In this document: piece by piece, positions 1 through 8,504 of the stretch
Layout: each line of letters begins with the position of its first letter
Numbering within the stretch: the stretch's first letter is position 1
Assembly: GCF_000717915.1 (NCBI RefSeq)
Contig: NZ_JOCX01000043.1
Location: 1 to 32,003, forward strand
Source: Streptomyces sp. NRRL S-244
Lineage (GTDB): Bacteria > Actinomycetota > Actinomycetes > Streptomycetales > Streptomycetaceae
Direction of reading: 5' to 3'
Length of the DNA: 32,003 nt
Program-made: the position numbers and the translations under genes
Notes under the pieces: model-generated
Told to the model about the DNA's origin: nothing
Databases searched by the model: none
What the model saw: the letters and a program-made list of their open reading frames with translations, nothing else

Positions 1-53
1 GACGTCGGCGGGGTCGGGGCGTCGGCGGGGTGGGGACGTCGGCGGGGTCGGGG
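1..53. repeat. Short GC-rich tandem repeat at window edge
   Basis: About three head-to-tail copies of a 16-19 nt unit resembling GACGTCGGCGGGGTCGGG fill the first 53 bases, ending at the stop codon of the oxidoreductase gene that reads toward the edge. The array may continue beyond the window. It looks like slipped-strand amplification in a gene-free tail; no function can be read from it. Confidence 0.7.
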
Positions 54-1358
54 TCAGAAGCTGAAGCACTCGGAATGGACGCGCCCGGCCGGCACCCCGG
101 CCCGCAGCAGCGCGCTCCGCGTCGCCTCGGCCATCCCCGGCGGCCCGCAGAGGTATACGTCGTGCTCGGTCAGGTCCGGCAACAGCGCGAGCAACGCCTG
201 CGGGGCCAGCGGATCGTAGGCGGCGTCGGAAGACCCGAGCAGGTAGTGCAGCCCGGCCTGCCGCTCGGCGGCGATGGCCTCCAGCTCGGACCGCAGTACG
301 AGGTGCTCCGCGGCCCCGGCCCGGTAGAGCAGCGTGATCTCCCCCGGCCCGCCGGGCAGCGTCTCGAACAGCGCCCGCATCGGCGTGATGCCGACCCCGC
401 CCGCGATGAGGAGCACCTTGGGCCGGGTCCGCCGGGCGGCGGTGAGCGCCCCGAACGGCCCGGTGGCGATGACCCTGGTCCCGGGGCGCAGTCGGCGGAT
501 CCGGCGGGAGTGCCCGCCGAGCGCCTTCACGGTGATCCGCAGGGCGTGTCCCTGGACGGGCGCGGACAGCGAGAACGGCAGGGCGGTGTGCCACAGCCGC
601 CGTTGCAGGAACCGCCAGCGCAGGAACTGGCCCGGCTCCGCGCGCAGTTCCGCCAGGTGCTCCCCGTGCACGAGGACGGAGACCACCCCGGGCCCCTCGA
701 CCCGTACCTCGGCCACCCGCAGCGCGTGCCGCAGGGCCTGCCGTACGGGGACCACGGCCCGGTACCAGACCAGCAGGACGGCGACGGTGGCGTGGGCGAG
801 GGCCCAGAACCAGCCGGCCAGGGCGAGATCGGGCCCGGCGAGCTGGTGGCCGAAGGCCAGGGAGGCGGCGAGATAGACGAGGAGGTGGACCCCGCGCCAG
901 GTTTCGTGGCTGACCCGGCGGCGTACGGCCCGGGCGGAGCTCACCCCGACGGCGGCCAGCAGGGCCGTCCCGGCGAAGGCGGCGGCCACCGCCGGGTAGC
1001 CGAACAGCTCCCGGACGGCGGAGGCCACGTCGACGCCCTCGTGGACGGCGTATCCGCACAGGGCGAAGAGGGCGTGCCCGAAGCACAGCAGCAACACGTG
1101 CCGGCCGCCCCGCGCGTGCCAGCGGGCGAGCCGGTCGGCGCCGACCCCGTGCTCGACGGAGGGCACCCGGGCCATCAGGAAGAGCAGGACGAGCACCCCG
1201 TACCCGGCGAGCAGGCCGGTGAGGTGGGCGGCGGTCGCGAACAGCGCGTCGAGCCGCGCGGAGGGCCGCACCTGGGCCGCCCACACCAGCGCCACCAGCC
1301 CCGCACCACCGAGCATCCCGCCCTTGACCCGCATCACCGCATCTCGCACACGGATCAC
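54..1358 (-). CDS. Ferric reductase-like membrane flavo-oxidoreductase
   Basis: The 434-residue protein has an N-terminal half (about residues 15-205) of hydrophobic helices with spaced histidines, as in heme-binding ferric reductase-like membrane domains. The C-terminal half is a ferredoxin-NADP reductase fold. The flavin segment contains LPFSLSAP, where the usual Arg of the RxYS-type FAD motif is absent. The nucleotide site contains IAGGVGITPMRALFE, and the protein ends YLCGPPGM... then ECFSF. The likely role is electron transfer from NAD(P)H through FAD and heme across the membrane; the acceptor is unknown. The start is uncertain: the GTG at 1358 and the ATG at 1334 both lack a clear ribosome site. 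It stands alone, with the VOC gene about 190 bp upstream on the same strand. Confidence 0.8.
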   Translation of the reverse strand: MIRVRDAVMRVKGGMLGGAGLVALVWAAQVRPSARLDALFATAAHLTGLLAGYGVLVLLFLMARVPSVEHGVGADRLARWHARGGRHVLLLCFGHALFALCGYAVHEGVDVASAVRELFGYPAVAAAFAGTALLAAVGVSSARAVRRRVSHETWRGVHLLVYLAASLAFGHQLAGPDLALAGWFWALAHATVAVLLVWYRAVVPVRQALRHALRVAEVRVEGPGVVSVLVHGEHLAELRAEPGQFLRWRFLQRRLWHTALPFSLSAPVQGHALRITVKALGGHSRRIRRLRPGTRVIATGPFGALTAARRTRPKVLLIAGGVGITPMRALFETLPGGPGEITLLYRAGAAEHLVLRSELEAIAAERQAGLHYLLGSSDAAYDPLAPQALLALLPDLTEHDVYLCGPPGMAEATRSALLRAGVPAGRVHSECFSF

Positions 1359-1549
1359 GCTAAGGGCGGTCCGAGCGCCGCCGACCTGCCCGAACCCATC
1401 CTTAAGCCGCCCTTGAGGGACGCCTCACCGACCCTTAACCCGGGCGCTGAGGTGCGCGTTCCGCCCGGGTGACAGCGGCGAGGGGGCGGCGGTCCGGACC
1501 TGCCCGGTGCGGACCGCCGTGACCTCGGCGGCGGTGGCGTAGCGGGGCA

Positions 1550-1954
1550 TCAGCCCTGGACGGCCGCCGGGTCCATCCAGACGTACTCCCAGACGTGGCC
1601 CTCCAGGTCCTCGAAGGCGCGGCCGTACATGAAGCCGAGGTCCTGGGCCGGGCGGGGTTCGGTGGCACCCGCCGCGAGGGCGGCGCCGACCACCTCGTCG
1701 ACCTGCTCCCGGCTCTCCGCGCTCAGGGCGAGCATCACCTCGGTGGTCTTCGTGGCGTCCGCGACCTCCTTGGTCGCGAAGTCCTTGAAGCGGGCCTCGG
1801 TCATCAGCATCGCGAAGATCGTGTCGCTGATGACGAGGCAGCCGGTCACCTCGTCGCTGAACTGGGGGTTGAAGGAGTAGCCGAGCTTGCCCCAGAACGC
1901 CTTGGTGGCCTCGATGTCCTTGACCGGCAGGTTGACGAAGATCATGGTGGGCAT
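1550..1954 (-). CDS. VOC-fold (glyoxalase/PhnB-like) protein
   Basis: The 134-residue protein has the small vicinal-oxygen-chelate layout. It begins MPTMIFVNLPVKD, continues with a fold repeat containing AFWGKLGYSF, and closes with an aromatic GHVWEYVWMDP strand, as in PhnB-like and bleomycin-resistance-like proteins. The start at 1954 is chosen because AGAGGGA lies about 7 nt upstream; the longer open frame upstream has no family similarity. The substrate cannot be told from sequence, and many members have no known activity. The truncated hemoglobin gene lies about 165 bp upstream on the same strand, with an AT-richer promoter-like stretch between. Confidence 0.8.
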   Translation of the reverse strand: MPTMIFVNLPVKDIEATKAFWGKLGYSFNPQFSDEVTGCLVISDTIFAMLMTEARFKDFATKEVADATKTTEVMLALSAESREQVDEVVGAALAAGATEPRPAQDLGFMYGRAFEDLEGHVWEYVWMDPAAVQG

Positions 1955-2119
1955 CTCGGTCCCTCTTTCTCTCATGTGTGCGTCTCGCATGCGCGTCTCG
2001 TGTGCGCTTTCGAGAGATAGACCCGGGGGGCCGGGAAAACTCATCGCTCCCGCGGAAATTTCTCCGAGGATTGCGTCGAAGCCCGCCGCGAGCCGCCGGG
2101 CGAGGCACATCTGCGCAGG

Positions 2120-2584
2120 TCAGGCCGGGGAGCGGAGCTCCAGGGCGGCCAGCGGGACGAAGCCGCGGGCGTCCTTCCGGTGGAGCAGCGCGGGGTCCGG
2201 CCCGGCCAGCCGCTTGTGCAGGGCCAGGGCGATCCGCTCGCCCGTCGCCTTCGCCCGCTCCGCGTTCGGCCCCCGGTGCAGGCCGTCGACGGCGGCGTTC
2301 CACAGCTGTATCCAGCGCCCGAAGTCCTCGGCGGTCATCGCGCGCGCCGCGTGCAGGGCGGCGTGCGGGCCGAATGCGTCGCGCCCGTAGTCGGCCGTAC
2401 GGAACAGGGCCCGCTCCCAGAAGTCCGTGATCCGGGGCAGGTGGACCTCCAGGTCCGTGCCGGCGATCTCGGTGAAGAACGGCCCGATCCGCCGGTCGGC
2501 GAAAGCGGCGGTGTAGAAGCGGCGCAGCACGACGGTGAGGTCGGCGCGGCCGGAGATGTCGTTGTCCGCGGCGGACTGGTTCAT
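2120..2584 (-). CDS. Group III truncated hemoglobin
   Basis: The protein has 154 residues. The N-terminal segment with FYTAAFADRRIGPFF, the following HLPRITDFWERALF and the HAALH segment match the compact 2-on-2 globin fold of group III truncated hemoglobins, which bind heme and usually O2 or NO. The histidine of the HAALH region is the probable proximal ligand. I chose the ATG at 2584 because AGGATGG lies about 8-9 nt upstream; the in-frame ATG at 2605 has no ribosome site. It stands alone on the minus strand, followed after a gap by the VOC gene. A role in NO or peroxide stress is family knowledge only. Confidence 0.82.
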   Translation of the reverse strand: MNQSAADNDISGRADLTVVLRRFYTAAFADRRIGPFFTEIAGTDLEVHLPRITDFWERALFRTADYGRDAFGPHAALHAARAMTAEDFGRWIQLWNAAVDGLHRGPNAERAKATGERIALALHKRLAGPDPALLHRKDARGFVPLAALELRSPA

Positions 2585-2677
2585 GGCTTCACCATCCTGG
2601 CGCACGCACGGGCGGCCCAGGGCGCGAAGTCCCGCCGTTCGTCACTTCGTGCGGATCGCGGGCGTACCGGCCGCGCG

Positions 2678-2716
2678 CGAGGGCCCCCGGTGGAATGACC
2701 GGTCCGGGGGCCCTCG
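2678..2716. terminator. Perfect 13-bp hairpin between regulator and hemoglobin genes
   Basis: CGAGGGCCCCCGG at 2678-2690 pairs perfectly with CCGGGGGCCCTCG at 2704-2716 around a 13-nt loop. It sits between the stop of the DUF5937 regulator and the start of the hemoglobin gene, both on the minus strand. There is no T tract, as is usual for high-GC terminators. Confidence 0.6.
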
Positions 2717-2741
2717 TCGACTGGCGCGGCCGACCGGCGCG

Positions 2742-2760
2742 GCCGGCTGCCGCAGCCGGC
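2742..2760 (-). terminator. Small hairpin just after the regulator stop
   Basis: GCCGGCTG at 2742-2749 and CAGCCGGC at 2753-2760 form an 8-bp stem with a 3-nt loop, 10 bases past the regulator stop codon. It may act together with the stronger hairpin at 2678-2716. Confidence 0.4.
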
Positions 2761-2770
2761 TTCGGCCGGG

Positions 2771-3823
2771 TCAGGAGGCCACCGCTCCGCCCTTCAGCAA
2801 CGCGGCCCCCAGCGGGGTCACCGTGTGCAGGACGGCGTTGCCCCGGCGCAGGGTGGTGACCAGGCCCGCCTCGCGCATCACGCAGGCGTGCTGGCTCGCG
2901 GAGGCCAGCGAGACCCCGGCCCGGCGGGCCAGCTCGCTGGTGGTGGCGCCGTCGCCGATGGCCCGCAGCACGACCGAGCGGGTGTGCCCGACGAGCTTGC
3001 CCAGCGTGCGCTGGCGCTGCTCCTCCAGGGGCCGAATCGATTCGCCCGCGGCGGATGCCGAGGCCAGCTGCGCGGCGGCCGGGTAGACCAGCACCGGGGG
3101 CAGCTCCGGGTCGTGCAAGGTCACGGCGGTGCGCCGGCAGAAGAACGACGGCTGGAGCAGCAGCCCGCGCCCCCGCAGCCGGACGTCGCGGTCCACGGGG
3201 TAGTCGCACTCCAGGACCGGTGCCCGCCAGCGCAGCATCGGGGGCAGTGAGGCCAGCAGCTCGTCCGCGCCCCCGTCCAGCAGGGCCCGGCCGCGCGCGG
3301 CCCGCTCGGCCTCGATCTGGGCCTGGATGTGGCTCCAGTACGGCTCCACGGCCGCCCGGTGGTAGCCGCGCAGCTCGCCCAGCAGCCTCGGCAGGTGCTT
3401 GGTACCGCCCTCCATGAAGTCCCGCAGCCGCCGCGGGACCGGCGCGTCGGCGCCTCCGCTGACGGCCGAGGGCATGCCGAACGCGGCCCCGACGCCGGTG
3501 CCCGCGCCCAGCAGCGCGAGCTCGCGCCGCATCCGCTCGGGGCGGATCCCGCGCAGGGCGTCCAGTCCCACGTCCCACCCGTACTGCCCCTCCACAGGGG
3601 TCAGGAAATCGGGAAAATAACCACGACTCGGTATGAGCGCACCGAGCAAGCGTGTTTCACTATTCAACCTGCTCCGGGTTTCAGTACGCCATTCACCGAA
3701 GAGCCGCGCATCACGCCGGTCTCTTAAGCGGTGAAAACTCAGAATCGTTTCCCACAACGCATCGGGACGCCCTGCCATCCGTACGCGTGCCAGGTCCACT
3801 CCAGTGAAATGGATACGCAGCAC
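2771..3823 (-). CDS. DUF5937-type winged-helix regulator with a TTA codon
   Basis: The protein has 350 residues. The N-terminal two thirds resemble the DUF5937 domain found in actinobacterial ArsR-like regulators. The C-terminus carries a winged helix-turn-helix, with TSELARRAGVSLASASQHA as the recognition region followed by a wing, LRRGNAVLHTV. The start is the GTG at 3823, with AGGTGGGGG about 5 nt before it; the upstream in-frame ATG at 3880 has no ribosome site. Leu33 is encoded by TTA (3725-3727), the rare codon read by the bldA tRNA in Streptomyces, so translation may depend on developmental stage. The first 200 bp are visibly less GC-rich than the rest. The target and ligand are unknown. 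Confidence 0.75.
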   Translation of the reverse strand: MLRIHFTGVDLARVRMAGRPDALWETILSFHRLRDRRDARLFGEWRTETRSRLNSETRLLGALIPSRGYFPDFLTPVEGQYGWDVGLDALRGIRPERMRRELALLGAGTGVGAAFGMPSAVSGGADAPVPRRLRDFMEGGTKHLPRLLGELRGYHRAAVEPYWSHIQAQIEAERAARGRALLDGGADELLASLPPMLRWRAPVLECDYPVDRDVRLRGRGLLLQPSFFCRRTAVTLHDPELPPVLVYPAAAQLASASAAGESIRPLEEQRQRTLGKLVGHTRSVVLRAIGDGATTSELARRAGVSLASASQHACVMREAGLVTTLRRGNAVLHTVTPLGAALLKGGAVAS

Positions 3824-3954
3824 CGAACCCCCACCTGTGCAACCGCAATCCCCCCGCCTCATGAGTATGCATGCCGTCACACGACGTCACCACGCCCTTT
3901 CAGCCACAGTTGAAACCCCTTTCGGCGGGGGCGTGACAACCGAAATCCTGTACT

Positions 3955-4037
3955 CCGCCAGGCACACTCCGGTGCGACCGAAACGCTCCGTGAAGGCCGT
4001 GGGGGGCTTTGCGGGGCCTGGCGGTCGGTCGCACCGG
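3955..4037. repeat. Two interleaved inverted repeats (A-B-A'-B')
   Basis: CCGCCAGGC at 3955-3963 is the exact reverse complement of GCCTGGCGG at 4016-4024. CCGGTGCGACCGA at 3969-3981 is the exact reverse complement of TCGGTCGCACCGG at 4025-4037. The arms alternate, so the two stems cannot both form as simple hairpins; with no linker between A' and B', a full pseudoknot looks strained. They may be mutually exclusive RNA structures. The host stretch (3824-4128) has no convincing gene. Confidence 0.7.
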
Positions 4038-4064
4038 GAAGCGCCGACGTGTCTGGCAGATAGA

Positions 4065-4106
4065 CAGCAGGCGGTGGACGGGTGGGGATCCGTCCACCGC
4101 CTGCTG
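4065..4106. terminator. 16-bp perfect hairpin in gene-free stretch
   Basis: CAGCAGGCGGTGGACG at 4065-4080 pairs exactly with CGTCCACCGCCTGCTG at 4091-4106 across a 10-nt loop. On the plus strand it is followed by GCGTAAAGATTTGTT, the weakly T-rich side, so it may end a plus-strand transcript. It could also be a backup terminator for ppdK. Confidence 0.55.
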
Positions 4107-4128
4107 GCGTAAAGATTTGTTGAACAAC

Positions 4129-4181
4129 AAAAAAGAGGCGCGTCCGCCCTCGGGGGTCAGGGAACCCGGGGGCGGACGCGC
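4129..4181 (-). terminator. Intrinsic terminator of ppdK
   Basis: Read on the minus strand, GCGCGTCCGCCC (4181-4170) pairs with GGGCGGACGCGC (4149-4138), followed by CTC and six T residues at 4134-4129. It lies about 30 bp past the ppdK stop. This is the clearest classical rho-independent terminator in the window. Confidence 0.9.
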
Positions 4182-4212
4182 AGTCAGCGGGCCGTGTCAG
4201 GCCTGGAGGGGC

Positions 4213-6921
<2,709 letters not shown>

Positions 6922-6960
6922 GGGTCTCGACTCCTCGAGGACTCGGTGGCTGCCCTGACG

Positions 6961-7074
6961 GCCAGGAACATACCCAGATCGAAGGCTTCTGGGTACGTCC
7001 ACTTGGCCGTCATGTGGCTGTAACCACTCGTGCGCCACCAGATCGAAAGTAACCAATGAGTAGCCAGAACATAC
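6961..7074 (-). promoter_or_regulatory. Repeated motifs in the ppdK leader/promoter region
   Basis: Two short sequences occur twice here. CCAGATCGAA is found at 6974-6983 and again at 7038-7047. GCCAGGAACATAC at 6961-6973 recurs with one base missing as GCCAGAACATAC at 7063-7074. At the proximal site the two motifs abut. This looks like a duplicated protein-binding site or RNA element 40-150 bp upstream of the ppdK start. No regulator is recognised. Confidence 0.4.
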
Positions 7075-7086
7075 GAAGAGCGTTCA

Positions 7087-7104
7087 CCTCCCGAAGACGG
7101 GAGG
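7087..7104 (-). promoter_or_regulatory. Hairpin upstream of ppdK
   Basis: CCTCCCG (7087-7093) and CGGGAGG (7098-7104) enclose a 4-nt loop, TCTT on the minus strand. It lies about 165 bp before the ppdK start, so it could be near the 5' end of the mRNA or just upstream of the promoter. A GGCCT-N4-AGGCC repeat lies next to it at 7104-7117. Confidence 0.35.
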
Positions 7105-7154
7105 GCCTCCTGAGGCCTGTCACCGCTCGGATGAGCGATCATCGATACATTTGT

Positions 7155-7169
7155 GTTCAACTCTTGAAC
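7155..7169. promoter_or_regulatory. Palindrome GTTCAA-N3-TTGAAC
   Basis: GTTCAA at 7155-7160 and TTGAAC at 7164-7169 form a perfect 6-3-6 inverted repeat in an AT-richer patch between the dusB terminator and ppdK. The half-sites are in the opposite orientation to the actinobacterial SOS box, so it is not a LexA site. It could be an operator for ppdK. Confidence 0.35.
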
Positions 7170-7173
7170 GAAC

Positions 7174-7200
7174 AAAGGGTGGCACCCAGTGCCACCCTTT
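7174..7200 (-). terminator. Probable dusB terminator
   Basis: AAAGGGTGGCAC (7174-7185) pairs perfectly with GTGCCACCCTTT (7189-7200) around a 3-nt loop. On the minus strand the stem is followed by GTTCGTTC. It is about 100 bp downstream of the dusB stop and separates that gene from ppdK. Confidence 0.7.
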
Positions 7201-7222
7201 GGAAGTCATACCCGTGATTTTC

Positions 7223-7238
7223 GCGCTCATGTGAGCGC
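7223..7238. promoter_or_regulatory. Inverted repeat GCGCTCA-TG-TGAGCGC
   Basis: A 7-2-7 perfect inverted repeat lies 60 bp past the dusB stop. A second small stem, GGCGT-N5-ACGCC, lies at 7255-7269. They may be parts of the dusB 3' untranslated region or an operator; nothing decides between these. Confidence 0.3.
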
Positions 7239-7297
7239 AACCCCACCCATGCGTGGCGTATGTCACGCCGCCGGTGGCACAGTTTGTCAGCTGATTC

Positions 7298-8440
7298 TCA
7301 GCCCCCGGACGTGTCCAGTTCGGCATCCTCACTCACGCCCGCGCAGTCGTACGGATCCTTCAGCCAGCCATCCGGGAGGACAACCCGGTTGTTTCCGGAC
7401 GTCCGGCCGCGCGGGCCGTCCGCGCTCTCGGGCCACGGCTGGTCCAGGTCGAGCTCGCTCAGATGAGCGTTCAACTCGGCGAGCGACGAGGTGACCGCGA
7501 GCTTCTTCCGCATCTCGGAACCCACCGAGAACCCCTTGAGGTACCAGGCCACGTGCTTACGGAAGTCGATCACCCCGCGCGCCTCGTCGCCGATCCACTC
7601 CCCCAGCAGCTGGGCGTGCCGGTGCATGGTGGCCGCGACCTCGCGCAGCGTCGGCTTGTGGAAGTCCTCGGGGCGTCCCTCGAAGGCCGCGACCAGGTCG
7701 TTGAACAGCCACGGACGGCCGAGGCAGCCACGCCCCACGACCACGCCGTCGCAGCCCGTCTCGCGGACCATGCGCAGCGCGTCCTCGGCGCACCAGATGT
7801 CGCCGTTGCCGAGCACGGGGATCTCCGGCACGTGCTCCTTGAGCCGCGCGATGGCGTCCCAGTCGGCGGTGCCGCCGTAGTGCTGGGCGGTGGTGCGCCC
7901 GTGCAGGGCGATGGCGGTGACGCCCTCCTCGACGGCGATGCGGCCGGCGTCCAGGTAGGTGAGGTGGTCGTCGTTGATGCCCTTGCGCATCTTCATGGTG
8001 ACCGGCAGGTCACCGGCGCCCGCGACCGCCTCGCGCAGGATCGCGCGCAGCAGGTTCCGCTTGTACGGGAGGGCGGAGCCGCCGCCCTTGCGGGTCACCT
8101 TGGGCACCGGGCAGCCGAAGTTCAGGTCGATGTGGTCGGCGCGGTCCTCTTCGACGATCATGCGGACCGCCTTGCCGACCGTCGCCGGGTCGACTCCGTA
8201 CAGCTGGATCGAGCGGGGCTTCTCGGTCTCGTCGAAGTGGATCAGCTGCATGGTCTTCTCGTTGCGCTCGACCAGGGCGCGGGTCGTGATCATCTCGCTC
8301 ACGAAGAGCCCCTTGCCGCCGCTGAACTCCCGGCAGAGGGTGCGGAACGGGGCGTTGGTGATGCCGGCCATGGGGGCGAGCACCACGGGGGGCTGCACGG
8401 TGTGCGGGCCGATCGCGAGCGGCGGAGGGAGCGTGGTCAT
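7298..8440 (-). CDS. dusB: tRNA dihydrouridine synthase, DusB type
   Basis: The 380-residue FMN-dependent enzyme reduces uridines in the tRNA D-loop to dihydrouridine. The TIM-barrel start has VLAPMAGITNAPFR. LNFGCPVPKVTRKGGGSAL carries the catalytic cysteine (about residue 110). MKMRKGINDD, LHGRTTAQHYGG and NGDIW are the further FMN and tRNA-binding loops. VVGRGCLGRPW ends the barrel, and an alpha-helical tRNA-binding domain follows. The start at 8440 has GGGGGG directly adjacent, too close for a ribosome site. GACAAT stands 6 nt upstream, so the mRNA may be leaderless. The open frame upstream of this ATG overlaps the divergent MFS gene and is spurious. Confidence 0.94.
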   Translation of the reverse strand: MTTLPPPLAIGPHTVQPPVVLAPMAGITNAPFRTLCREFSGGKGLFVSEMITTRALVERNEKTMQLIHFDETEKPRSIQLYGVDPATVGKAVRMIVEEDRADHIDLNFGCPVPKVTRKGGGSALPYKRNLLRAILREAVAGAGDLPVTMKMRKGINDDHLTYLDAGRIAVEEGVTAIALHGRTTAQHYGGTADWDAIARLKEHVPEIPVLGNGDIWCAEDALRMVRETGCDGVVVGRGCLGRPWLFNDLVAAFEGRPEDFHKPTLREVAATMHRHAQLLGEWIGDEARGVIDFRKHVAWYLKGFSVGSEMRKKLAVTSSLAELNAHLSELDLDQPWPESADGPRGRTSGNNRVVLPDGWLKDPYDCAGVSEDAELDTSGG

Positions 8441-8481
8441 CCCCCCATTGTCGCCCAGCCGAACCGGAGCACGCATCTCTT

Positions 8482-8504
8482 TAGTTAGGCGTACTATCGG
8501 AACC
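8482..8504 (+). promoter_or_regulatory. MFS promoter with possible operator
   Basis: TACTAT at 8492-8497 fits the xAnnnT form of a -10 box and is exactly 7 nt before the ATG at 8505, predicting a leaderless mRNA. TAGT (8482-8485) and ACTA (8493-8496) form a short inverted repeat over the -10, as expected for a repressor site. No clear -35 is visible. Confidence 0.45.

Noticed and set aside
30..1472. A 480-codon plus-strand frame opposite the membrane oxidoreductase
   Set aside because: Pro/Gly/Arg/Glu-rich shadow; the minus-strand protein has clear FAD and NAD(P) motifs.
3955..4037. Reading the interleaved repeats as a fully formed pseudoknot
   Set aside because: There is no base between the two 3' arms to cross the 9-bp stem, so both helices cannot form completely at once. 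Alternative structures are more likely.
7155..7169. GTTCAA-N3-TTGAAC as an SOS (LexA) box
   Set aside because: Actinobacterial SOS boxes have GAAC...GTTC half-sites with a 4-nt spacer; here orientation and spacing differ and no SOS gene is adjacent.
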